Of a stretch of 35,366 nucleotides of DNA, positions 15,394-23,326 are shown piece by piece. The position numbers were made by a program, and so were the translations under genes. Position 1 is the stretch's first letter. Each line of letters opens with the position of its first letter. The notes below the pieces were generated by a model, which saw nothing but the letters and a program-made list of their open reading frames with translations, did no database searches and was not told where the DNA came from. The stretch comes from an uncultured Clostridia bacterium (GTDB lineage: Bacteria; Bacillota; Clostridia; TANB77; CAG-508): positions 1 to 35,366 of the forward strand of contig CAKPBB010000019.1 of the NCBI GenBank assembly GCA_934140005.1. Reading direction: 5' to 3'.

Positions 15394-15451
15394 TCTTCAA
15401 CCTCCTTTAATCTATTTTATAATATAGCTTTGTAATATATAATAAGTTCTT

Positions 15452-18154
15452 TTATTTAGCTTGATACCAGCTTTTTCCTTCTTCAATTTCTACTTTTAAA
15501 GGAACTCTTAGCTGTACTGCATTTTCCATAGATTCTCTTAAAATTTGATATACTTCTTCTTTTTCATCTAATTCAGTTTCTATTAAAAGTTCATCATGTA
15601 TTTGTAATACTATTTTTGATTTTAAATTTCTTTTCTTTAGCTCATTATATACTTTTATCATAGCAATTTTCATAATATCAGCAGCAGTTCCTTGAATTGG
15701 TGTATTCATAGCTGCTCTTTGCCCGAACTGTCTTACCATATAATTTTTAGATGTTAATTCAGGAATATATCTTCTTCTTCCAAAATCTGTTTCTACATAT
15801 CCTTTTTCTTTTGCATGTTCTACAACATCAGCCATAAATTTCTTTATTCCACTATAAGTTTCTAAGTACTGGTCTATATACTCTTTTGCTTCTTTCCTTT
15901 TTATATCAATTTGTTCTGCTAAGCCAAAATCACTTATTCCATATACAATTCCAAAATTAACAGCCTTTGCTCTACTTCTAAGTTGTTTAGAAACTTTATC
16001 TATTGGAACTTTAAATACTTGTGATGCACAAATTGTATGAATATCTTCATCTGATTTAAATGCATTAACCATAATTTCATCATTTGATTCATGTGCTAGT
16101 ACTCTAAGTTCGATTTGTGAATAATCAGCATCAACAAAAATTTTATTGTGTTGTGCTTTAAACACTTTTCTTAATTTCTTTCCTAATTCAGTTCTTGTTG
16201 GTATATTTTGTAAGTTTGGATCTGTTGAGCTTAATCTTCCAGTTGCTGTAACTGTTTGATGAAAATAAGAATGTATTCTACCTGTTTTTTCATGAATATA
16301 TGGTAATAAACCTTCTACATAAGTAGAATTTAATTTCATGATTTTTCTATATTCTAAGATTTTAGAAACAATTGGATGTTCCTCTCTAATTTTTTCTAGA
16401 GTTTCAACATCAGTAGCATATCCATTTTTATTTTTCTTTCCAGCAGTTAAACCTAATTTTTCAAATAAAATTTTTCCAAGTTGTTGAGTTGAGTTTATAT
16501 TAAATTCTTCTCCAGCTTGCTTATATATATCAATTCTTAGTTCCTCAAGAGTTGCTTTTAAGTATTCCCCAAATTTCAAAATTTCTTTTTCATCAACATA
16601 AACTCCTGTATACTGCATATCTGCTAAAACTTCTGCTGTTGGCATTTCTATCTCTGTAAATAATTTATAAGAATTTATTTCTTTTAACTTTTCTTCCAAA
16701 ATTAATTTTAATTTAAACATTGCAAAAACTTCAGTAGCTAATTTTAAATCATATTCTTCTTTCTTTTCAATGCTATCAAATAAACTTGTTTGTTCATTTT
16801 CTTCTTTTGTAGAACTTTGTTCTACATCATAATTTAAATACAAACTTGATAAATCTGATATTGTATAAGCCCCAGAAGTAGCATTTAACAAATATCCTGC
16901 TATTTTTGTATCAAACATGAAATTCTTAACATTAATACCTTGTTGCTTGAATAAAATAAAATCAATTTTAATATTATGACTTATTTTTAATATTGTTTCA
17001 TCTTCAAAAATTTCTTTTAGTTCATTCTCATATAGCTTAAAATCAACTACATATACATTATTTTTCTCAGGAACGTATATATATAATCTTTCAATTTCTT
17101 TTGCAATAACTAAATTAGCATTCTCAACTTGCTTAATCCCACTTAAATAATATAATTCTTTACTTTCTTTTATCTTATCAAAAATTTTTTGCTTTTCTTC
17201 AGCTTTTAAAATTGAAACATCAAAATTCATCTCTGATTCTTCAGAAGTTGTACTTGACACTGCTTCTGTTAACAAATTAAATCTATCTATATATCTATTA
17301 AATCTTAGTTCTTTAAATAATTTGTAAACTTTTGGTTTATCCCATTCTTTAACTTTAAAGTCTTCTAAATCTTTCTCAATAGGAGCTTCTACATTGATAG
17401 TTCCTAGTGTTCTAGATAGTTCTGCTAAATCCTTATTTTCAACAAGTTTTTCTTTAGTTTTACCTTTTACTGTTGCTTCACCATTCTCAATTTTTTGATA
17501 TAAGCTGTCAATTGAACCATACTCTTTTACAAGTGTTAATGCTGTTTTTTCTCCTATTCCTGGTACTCCTGGTATATTATCAGATGTATCTCCCATTAAA
17601 CCTTTTACTTCTATCATTTGTTTAGGTTCTACACCATAAGTTTCTAGAATCTTATTTCTATCAAAAAATTCTGTTTCTGTTTTTCCACCCTTAGTTCTAG
17701 GAAGCATTATAGTTGTTTTATCAGTTGCAAGTTGAAATGAATCTCTATCCCCTGTTAAAAGCTTTACTTCCAATCCTTGTTTTTCACCATACTTTGCTAA
17801 AGTTCCTAAAATATCATCTGCTTCATATCCTGCCATTTCAATTACTTTAATATTCATTGCTTTTAAAACTTCTTTTATAATAGGCATTTGACTTGCAAGC
17901 TCGTCTGGCATTCCTTTTCTAGTACCTTTATATTCTTTATATAATTCATGTCTTTTAGTTGGTGCCTTTACATCAAATGCTACAACCATATAATCTGGAT
18001 TAACTTCATCCATCATTTTAAACATAATTGCCAAAAAGCCATATACTGCATTTGTATATGTTCCATCAGCAGTCATAAGCATTTTGCTACCCATAATTCC
18101 ATAAAAAGCTCTATTTAAAATACTATTTCCATCTATTACAACTAGCTTTTCCAA
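15452..18154 (-). CDS. polA: DNA polymerase I
   Basis: Pol I (900 aa) fills gaps and removes RNA primers during replication and repair. The N-terminal 5'-3' nuclease domain (about 1-290) has VIDGNSILNRAFYG, AGYEADDILGT, LLTGDRDSFQL and the GVPGIGEKTA helix-hairpin-helix. The 3'-5' exonuclease domain (about 310-490) is degenerate: the acidic exo I motif is missing, where LYYLSGIKQ stands in place of the DxE site, though an SHNIKID exo II relic remains. It is therefore probably not proofreading, as in the Bacillus and Thermus enzymes. The polymerase domain has DADYSQIELR, AKAVNFGIVYGIS and QIHDELL. The start codon is TTG with AGGAGG before it. Confidence 0.96.
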   Translation of the reverse strand: MEKLVVIDGNSILNRAFYGIMGSKMLMTADGTYTNAVYGFLAIMFKMMDEVNPDYMVVAFDVKAPTKRHELYKEYKGTRKGMPDELASQMPIIKEVLKAMNIKVIEMAGYEADDILGTLAKYGEKQGLEVKLLTGDRDSFQLATDKTTIMLPRTKGGKTETEFFDRNKILETYGVEPKQMIEVKGLMGDTSDNIPGVPGIGEKTALTLVKEYGSIDSLYQKIENGEATVKGKTKEKLVENKDLAELSRTLGTINVEAPIEKDLEDFKVKEWDKPKVYKLFKELRFNRYIDRFNLLTEAVSSTTSEESEMNFDVSILKAEEKQKIFDKIKESKELYYLSGIKQVENANLVIAKEIERLYIYVPEKNNVYVVDFKLYENELKEIFEDETILKISHNIKIDFILFKQQGINVKNFMFDTKIAGYLLNATSGAYTISDLSSLYLNYDVEQSSTKEENEQTSLFDSIEKKEEYDLKLATEVFAMFKLKLILEEKLKEINSYKLFTEIEMPTAEVLADMQYTGVYVDEKEILKFGEYLKATLEELRIDIYKQAGEEFNINSTQQLGKILFEKLGLTAGKKNKNGYATDVETLEKIREEHPIVSKILEYRKIMKLNSTYVEGLLPYIHEKTGRIHSYFHQTVTATGRLSSTDPNLQNIPTRTELGKKLRKVFKAQHNKIFVDADYSQIELRVLAHESNDEIMVNAFKSDEDIHTICASQVFKVPIDKVSKQLRSRAKAVNFGIVYGISDFGLAEQIDIKRKEAKEYIDQYLETYSGIKKFMADVVEHAKEKGYVETDFGRRRYIPELTSKNYMVRQFGQRAAMNTPIQGTAADIMKIAMIKVYNELKKRNLKSKIVLQIHDELLIETELDEKEEVYQILRESMENAVQLRVPLKVEIEEGKSWYQAK

Positions 18155-18183
18155 TTTTTCCTCCTAAGTTTCAATTTTACATA

Positions 18184-18684
18184 TTAGTAAAGTTGCTTGT
18201 TTTTATTATTTTTAAAATCTTCAAATATCTTTTTTGCTTCTTTGCTCTTAATATGATTTACTTTTACAACATCATCATCTCTATTTTCCAAATATCTATA
18301 AATCATATCATCTCTAAAACCAATATCTTCAGCATCTTTTTTAGTATTTGCAAAATATACTTCCTTAATATTTGACCAAATAATTGCTGACAAACACATT
18401 GGACATGGTTCTGCATTTACATATAATTTACAACCTGTTAGATCATGAGTATTCAAATTTTTTGAAGCTAGTCTTATCGCATTAACTTCAGCATGTGCAG
18501 TAGCATCTTTACTTTCTATAACAGTATTATGTGCAATACTTACAATTTTACCATCTTTTATAATAACAGCACCAAAAGGTCCACCTTTTTGATAATTATT
18601 TGAAAGATTATATTCAGATTCTTTTATTGCTCTCTTCATAGCCTCTTCAGCAGTGGCTTCCATATTTATTTCTTTATATTCCAT
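18184..18684 (-). CDS. Nucleoside/guanine deaminase of the CDA fold (GuaD-like)
   Basis: Zinc-dependent deaminase of 166 aa. The zinc site HAEVNAI and PCPMCLSAIIW is intact. GGPFGAVIIKDG and the C-terminal pattern GFRDDMIYRYL with a final LY are closer to Bacillus GuaD (guanine to xanthine) than to TadA, which modifies tRNA. A tRNA-editing or other purine deaminase remains possible. I chose the ATG at 18684 (MEYKEIN) because GGGAG lies 7 bases before it; the longer frame from 18711 has no ribosome site. It lies 29 bases before polA in the same direction. No xanthine or purine genes are nearby to support the substrate. Confidence 0.85.
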   Translation of the reverse strand: MEYKEINMEATAEEAMKRAIKESEYNLSNNYQKGGPFGAVIIKDGKIVSIAHNTVIESKDATAHAEVNAIRLASKNLNTHDLTGCKLYVNAEPCPMCLSAIIWSNIKEVYFANTKKDAEDIGFRDDMIYRYLENRDDDVVKVNHIKSKEAKKIFEDFKNNKNKQLY

Positions 18685-18800
18685 ACTTTTCTCCCTCTCC
18701 AATTTTTGCATTTAGATTTTATCACATTTAGAATTTAATTAAAAGCTTATTTTCACGATTTTAGATTTTTTTCATATTATATAGCAAAGGAGGTTTTATT

Positions 18801-19214
18801 ATGTACAAAGAAAAAGATAATTTTAGTAGAACTATGTTTAATATAATAGCTAGTGTAATTGGTGCAATGGGAATAGCAGGTATATTCTATGTAGGTGCAT
18901 TAACAACTATAACACCTTTGCTTTATGTTACGTTAGCTCTAGGTATCTTAGGCTCATTATATTTCTTATTCACTTTTTTCTGTAATAAGAAAAAAATATG
19001 TATATGTTTTAATAAAACAAATTTAATTACAAGCTCCATTGGTGCTATAATAACAAGCATTGTTGCACTATCCGCAAATAATTTAGAAATAGCAGCTCTT
19101 TCTACTGCTTTTCTAATTGGAAGTGTTGGCTTCTTCTTTTTTAGTACAATAATTCATTTGCTTGAAATTTTATTGTGCAATCTATGTAGTAAGGATAATT
19201 GTTGTAATGATTAA
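18801..19214 (+). CDS. Hypothetical four-TM protein with Cys-containing tails
   Basis: Protein of 137 aa with four hydrophobic segments (about 12-35, 38-56, 70-88, 95-125). A short loop between TM2 and TM3 reads CNKKKICICFNK, and the tail reads CNLCSKDNCC. These two Cys groups may lie on the same side of the membrane and could bind a metal or form disulfides; that is inference. A very strong ribosome site, AAAGGAGG, lies 8 bases before ATG. It is alone on the plus strand between two minus-strand operons and ends in a good hairpin terminator. I do not recognise the family. Confidence 0.75.
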   Translation: MYKEKDNFSRTMFNIIASVIGAMGIAGIFYVGALTTITPLLYVTLALGILGSLYFLFTFFCNKKKICICFNKTNLITSSIGAIITSIVALSANNLEIAALSTAFLIGSVGFFFFSTIIHLLEILLCNLCSKDNCCND

Positions 19215-19222
19215 AACAGCAA

Positions 19223-19251
19223 AAAAGGTATCTAGCATTTAGATACCTTTT
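19223..19251. terminator. Bidirectional terminator between convergent genes
   Basis: AAAAGGTATCTA (19223-19234) and TAGATACCTTTT (19240-19251) form a perfect 12-bp stem with a 5-base loop. It ends the plus-strand gene at 19214 and the minus-strand Dlt-like operon at 19260. Confidence 0.9.
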
Positions 19252-19259
19252 GATTTTAT

Positions 19260-20210
19260 TTATCTTTTTTCTACAAGTTCTTCATATTTTGCTAAATCTT
19301 CATTCCATTCCTTAGAATAAGTTTCATCATTTCTATGATCTTGTAAAATATGTTTGTTATTTAAATAATTTCCTAAATATCGAGTTGCCTTTAGTCCACC
19401 TGCATAATTCAAATGATCTCCAGCATCTCTGCTTTCTGTATTCCAATCAATTTTTAATTCATCTTTTGCTGCATTTAAATCTAAAAATTCTATATTTTCT
19501 TCATCAGCAAATTTCTTTACAGAGTTATGTTTTTTGTAGTTCCAATTTTTAGTATTTGGCATGCTTGTCATAATGAATTTTATATTATTATCTTCACAAT
19601 ATTTTTTTATCAATTTGACATACATTTTATTTGTTTCTGAAATTTTCATAGTTTCTTTTGTATATTTCATATATTCCTTGCAATCAGCAACAAAAGTAAC
19701 ATCTGAATAATTATATCCTTTTAAATAATCATGCCATGTATAATCAATTGGCTCATAAAAGTCTGTTTTTTTCAAACTTTTCCATCTGTTATGATATTCT
19801 ATTACAGGAAATATATTTTTTGCTATATTTTCTATCGGCATTGTTATATCCGACTGTACACATACATTATCTACTTCTAAAATTAGAACTTTAGGAGTTT
19901 GATTTTTTGTAGCTTTGTAAATGTAATTTAATGTATCTGGCAATTTTTGAGCTGGTGTACCACAGATATAGCTTGTAAATCCAAAATTTTTCCATAATTC
20001 CATTGGAATTATAGAGCAATAAGCTTCACTATTACCAACAATAAGCACATCAATTGTATCTTTTGGCTCACCTAAAATACCATTTGCTGTTTCATAATAA
20101 ATTCCATCAGCTTTAGTATTGTTTTTAGGAGCAAATATATACGAAAGAATTGACAATATAAATACAAAAATAAGTAAAAAACAAACTATTTTAATAACTT
20201 TTTCTTTCAA
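19260..20210 (-). CDS. SGNH-type membrane-anchored protein, DltD/AlgJ-like partner of MBOAT
   Basis: Protein of 316 aa with one N-terminal membrane segment and an outer domain. VLIVGNSEAY carries the Ser of the SGNH block I (about residue 61), and RDAGDHLNYAGG near the C-terminus carries the His of block V. The Asp positions around that His are unusual (D at -1 and -4 rather than the common -3). Proteins of this kind pair with MBOAT acyltransferases: DltD with DltB, AlgJ/AlgX with AlgI. I chose a TTG start at 20210 because AGGAGG lies 8 bases before it; a GTG at 20219 would overlap that site. It follows the MBOAT gene closely, so it probably completes acyl transfer to an envelope polymer. Confidence 0.75.
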   Translation of the reverse strand: MKEKVIKIVCFLLIFVFILSILSYIFAPKNNTKADGIYYETANGILGEPKDTIDVLIVGNSEAYCSIIPMELWKNFGFTSYICGTPAQKLPDTLNYIYKATKNQTPKVLILEVDNVCVQSDITMPIENIAKNIFPVIEYHNRWKSLKKTDFYEPIDYTWHDYLKGYNYSDVTFVADCKEYMKYTKETMKISETNKMYVKLIKKYCEDNNIKFIMTSMPNTKNWNYKKHNSVKKFADEENIEFLDLNAAKDELKIDWNTESRDAGDHLNYAGGLKATRYLGNYLNNKHILQDHRNDETYSKEWNEDLAKYEELVEKR

Positions 20211-20222
20211 TATATTCACCTC

Positions 20223-21812
20223 CTAAAATTGTGCATACATTGGGTCTACCGGAACATATCCTTCACCATAAGCACCAAATATAATTATCATAAATATTAA
20301 AGCAAAATATAAAGTCCATCTAATTACAATATTCTTTTTAGAAACACTTTCTCTTATATTTATTCCTTTTTCTTTTAAAATACTTGTAATAAATACAATA
20401 ACTGTTGTAACAGCAATTATTATGAAATCTCCTTTATCCAAGCCTAATTTCAAGAATGTTCCATTTCCTATCAAGTTGAATGAGAATTTTGTAATCATTT
20501 CTTTAAACATTGTAAATCCAGCTTGTAGACCAAATGCTCTGAAAAATAATTCTCCTATAAGAACAAGTATTGTTGTTCTTATCATTTGTAATCCTTTATA
20601 CAACCAATTTTGGTTATTAATTTTCAACTTTTCATTAACTTTCTTTACAAGTGGCTCTATGATTCTACCTAATAGAATCAATACAAAATGATACATTCCA
20701 AAGAATATATAGTTCCAAGCTTCACCATGCCAAAGGCCATTGCATATCCATACACAGAATAATGCAATTGAACTAGATACTAAAGGTCCATAAAAATTAC
20801 CAATTTTCTTTCTTAAAGATGTTGTTATTTTTTTGCATCTATTTGTTAATGAAACTGGATAAAATATATAATCTCTAAACCATGCTCCTAGAGTAATATG
20901 CCATCTTGTCCAAAATTCTGATATTGTTTTTGAGAAAAATGGTTGTCTGAAATTTTCTGGTAATTTAACTCCAAAAATTTCTCCTATTCCTATTACCATA
21001 TCCATAGTTCCTGAAAAATCCATATACAATTGTAAAGTATAACCAATCATTCCTAATGCAACTATTCCACCATCATATTCAGCATATCCTGTAAATACAC
21101 TTATAATTAACGGATTTAATCTATCAGCAATTATATTTTTCTTCATTAATCCAAATAATAATCTTTGAATTCCAAGTGTCAAACTATTATAAGTTATTTT
21201 ATTTCCTTGCCATAATTGTTCAGCTGTTTCCGAATATCTACAAATTGGTCCTTCCATTATTTGAGGAAAGAAACTCATATATAAGGCTAATCTTGATAAG
21301 CTTTTATCTGCTACTATTTTTCCCTTATATACGTCAATCATATATGACACAGCTTGCAAAGTATAGAAAGATATTCCTATTGGAACAATAAATTTACTAA
21401 TTTTTAGTTCAAATGGTATTTTTAAAGTTTTAAATAAACTATTTATATTAGTTCCTATAAATGGTGAATATTTTAAAACTACTAATATTCCTATTTGTAC
21501 TAAACAAGCATAAACTAAAATTTTTCTTTGATTTTTTTGATATTTTTCTTTTATTGCCTTTTTATTTTCTTTTTCAGTATTAGCCAATATATCAGCTTTT
21601 TCTTTTTGATTTAGTTCAAACCATAAACCAAAACAATACATTATAAAAGTACTAATTATTAAATAAATCAATAATTTTCCACTTATAGACCAAAAGAAAA
21701 TATAACTTGCTATCAATAAAACTTTCCACCTATGTTTTTGAGGTAGAAGATTATAGATTAGCATTGTTAATGGCAAAAATCCCCCTAAAAATAATACATC
21801 AGAGTATTTCAT
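20223..21812 (-). CDS. MBOAT-family acyltransferase, DltB/AlgI-like
   Basis: Polytopic membrane protein of 529 aa. The MBOAT core is plain: YMDFSGTMDMVIGIGEIFG (263-281), FWTRWHITLGAWFRDYIFYP (300-319, conserved His305) and NGLWHGEAWNYIFFG (358-372) with the family's active-site His362. Such proteins move acyl groups from a cytoplasmic donor to an outside acceptor. The last residues are PMYAQF, close to the FIYFQF tail of the microprotein DltX, whose Tyr carries the acyl group in D-alanylation. A built-in relay at Tyr526 would explain why no dltX is present. It starts 1 base after the carrier gene and is followed by the SGNH gene, the usual order of an envelope-acylation set. Confidence 0.92.
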   Translation of the reverse strand: MKYSDVLFLGGFLPLTMLIYNLLPQKHRWKVLLIASYIFFWSISGKLLIYLIISTFIMYCFGLWFELNQKEKADILANTEKENKKAIKEKYQKNQRKILVYACLVQIGILVVLKYSPFIGTNINSLFKTLKIPFELKISKFIVPIGISFYTLQAVSYMIDVYKGKIVADKSLSRLALYMSFFPQIMEGPICRYSETAEQLWQGNKITYNSLTLGIQRLLFGLMKKNIIADRLNPLIISVFTGYAEYDGGIVALGMIGYTLQLYMDFSGTMDMVIGIGEIFGVKLPENFRQPFFSKTISEFWTRWHITLGAWFRDYIFYPVSLTNRCKKITTSLRKKIGNFYGPLVSSSIALFCVWICNGLWHGEAWNYIFFGMYHFVLILLGRIIEPLVKKVNEKLKINNQNWLYKGLQMIRTTILVLIGELFFRAFGLQAGFTMFKEMITKFSFNLIGNGTFLKLGLDKGDFIIIAVTTVIVFITSILKEKGINIRESVSKKNIVIRWTLYFALIFMIIIFGAYGEGYVPVDPMYAQF

Positions 21813-21813
21813 A

Positions 21814-22044
21814 TTATCCTTCTTCCTGTAATCTAACTATTAAATTCCATAATGCTTCAGCTGAATTAAAGTTATCTGGTACAATTTCAACTGTTGGTAT
21901 TTGAACATCAAATGCCTCTTCTATTTCTGCAACTAATGAAATGATTGAAAGTGAATCTAAATATCCATCATCTACTAAAGTTGTACAATTTTTATAATCT
22001 ACTCCTGATTCAATTCCTTCTAAAATTTCTAATAATTTTTCCAT
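21814..22044 (-). CDS. Acyl/aminoacyl carrier protein, DltC-like
   Basis: Carrier protein of 76 aa. The motif DDGYLDSLSIISLV places the phosphopantetheine-accepting Ser at residue 31, and the rest is the usual acidic four-helix pattern, ending EALWNLIVRL. The DSL motif and short length fit DltC or NRPS-type carriers better than the fatty-acid ACP, which usually has DSLD. It should hold the acyl group made by the adenylating enzyme two genes upstream. It lies 107 bases after the decarboxylase gene and 1 base before the MBOAT gene. AGAGG lies 9 bases before ATG. A phosphopantetheinyl transferase must be supplied from elsewhere. Confidence 0.88.
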   Translation of the reverse strand: MEKLLEILEGIESGVDYKNCTTLVDDGYLDSLSIISLVAEIEEAFDVQIPTVEIVPDNFNSAEALWNLIVRLQEEG

Positions 22045-22151
22045 TACTAAATACCTCTTATATATTATTTAGGTTTTTATTTGGATAAACCTATAAACCT
22101 ATATTAAAGAGCTTTCGCTCAAATTGATAACAAATTTATTTATTATTCAAA
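22045..22151 (-). promoter_or_regulatory. Gap inside the Dlt-like operon with two hairpins
   Basis: This is the only long gap in the operon. On the minus strand it has GAGC-GAAA-GCTC, a GNRA-loop hairpin (22120-22109), then TATAGGTT repeated in tandem, and TAGGTTT/AAACCTA (22093-22087 with 22076-22070) just before the carrier ribosome site. It may process or attenuate the message, or set carrier translation. No known riboswitch is recognised. Confidence 0.35.
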
Positions 22152-23315
22152 TTACATATTAAGCAGATATGTTGGCTTATTATCTCTTACTAAATTTACT
22201 GTCCTGTCTTCATTTATTTTAAGTACGGCTGGCAAATCTCTACTTAAAAACAAAGATATACCTTCTGTTGTACAATAAGCACCAGTATTTTCAAATATAA
22301 ACAAATCTCCAATCTTTAAATTTGAAACAGGAAATTGTTTTACTAGTATATCGTTTATTGTGCATAAAGAACCACATAAATTCCATTTTTCTGTATTTGT
22401 ATTTTCTCTTTTTGGATATACATTACATTTTGGAAGTTTCATAGCCATTGTTTGTCCATAATATGTTAAATGATGTATTCCTCCATCTAGTATTGCATAA
22501 TTTTGTTCTTTGTTTGTTTTTGTGTCAACAACTTTTGTAATATAATATCCACAGCTTGCAACAATACTTCTACCAAGTTCTAATATTATTTTTCCTTTAA
22601 AATTCAATTCTTTAATAAATTCAGAGAATTGGCTCAAAAAGCTATTTTCATCAAATTCAGTATTTTGAAAATAATAAACTGGAAAACCTGGTCCATATTC
22701 TAATTCTTTTGCTTCAAAACCGTAAATATCATACAATTTTTGTAGAAAATTGTCAACATAGTCAAGTTCTTTTTTTAAAATTTTCAAAGATGTTTTTTGT
22801 GTTCCTGAAAAATATTGTATTCCTTCTATTTCAATATTTTCATAAGTATTTCTTTCTTTAATAATTTTTTCTGCTTCTTCTTCATTTATGCCAAATTGAT
22901 TTCCGCTAGTTATTCTAATCATCAATTTAATTTTTCTATTCTTTTTTGTTTCATTTATTATTCTAAATTGCTCCATTGACTCAATAGAAAAATATTCAAC
23001 ATCATTATCATTTTTTATAATATCTTCTATTACTTCTGGTGTTTTATATACCCCAGTTACAAATATTTTCCCACCTGCTATATGTTTACTCTTACAAATT
23101 TCATATTCACCTGGTGAACAAACTTCAAATCTATCTATGCAATCTTCAATTTCTTTTACAATAAAAGTATTAGCTTTTATTGCATAACATAAATTTACTT
23201 TTTCTGGTAAATTACTTTTTAAGTATTTTACTCTCTCTCTTAATTTTTTAATGTCAAATACATAAGCTGGTGTATTATATTTATTTAAAATTTCTAATAT
23301 TGTATTTTCTTCCAT
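22152..23315 (-). CDS. Fold-type III PLP-dependent decarboxylase (LysA/BtrK-like)
   Basis: Protein of 387 aa with the alanine-racemase-like barrel and beta domain of group IV decarboxylases. YAIKAN gives the PLP lysine (Lys47). EYGPGFPVYY holds the Gly-rich phosphate site (about 206-215). ELGRSIVASCGYY (246-258), CGSLCTIND with the catalytic Cys (314-322) and NTGAYCTTEG (343-352) are present. The LysA motif GlHxHxGSQ is GIQYFSGTQ here (165-173), so the PLP-stacking His is replaced. Similar forms occur in carrier-linked decarboxylases such as BtrK (Glu on a carrier to GABA) and in the exosortase-A-associated decarboxylase. Lying between ligase and carrier genes, it probably decarboxylates the amino acid free or on the carrier. 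LysA function is less likely but not excluded. Confidence 0.85.
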   Translation of the reverse strand: MEENTILEILNKYNTPAYVFDIKKLRERVKYLKSNLPEKVNLCYAIKANTFIVKEIEDCIDRFEVCSPGEYEICKSKHIAGGKIFVTGVYKTPEVIEDIIKNDNDVEYFSIESMEQFRIINETKKNRKIKLMIRITSGNQFGINEEEAEKIIKERNTYENIEIEGIQYFSGTQKTSLKILKKELDYVDNFLQKLYDIYGFEAKELEYGPGFPVYYFQNTEFDENSFLSQFSEFIKELNFKGKIILELGRSIVASCGYYITKVVDTKTNKEQNYAILDGGIHHLTYYGQTMAMKLPKCNVYPKRENTNTEKWNLCGSLCTINDILVKQFPVSNLKIGDLFIFENTGAYCTTEGISLFLSRDLPAVLKINEDRTVNLVRDNKPTYLLNM

Positions 23316-23326
23316 TAGACACCTCT

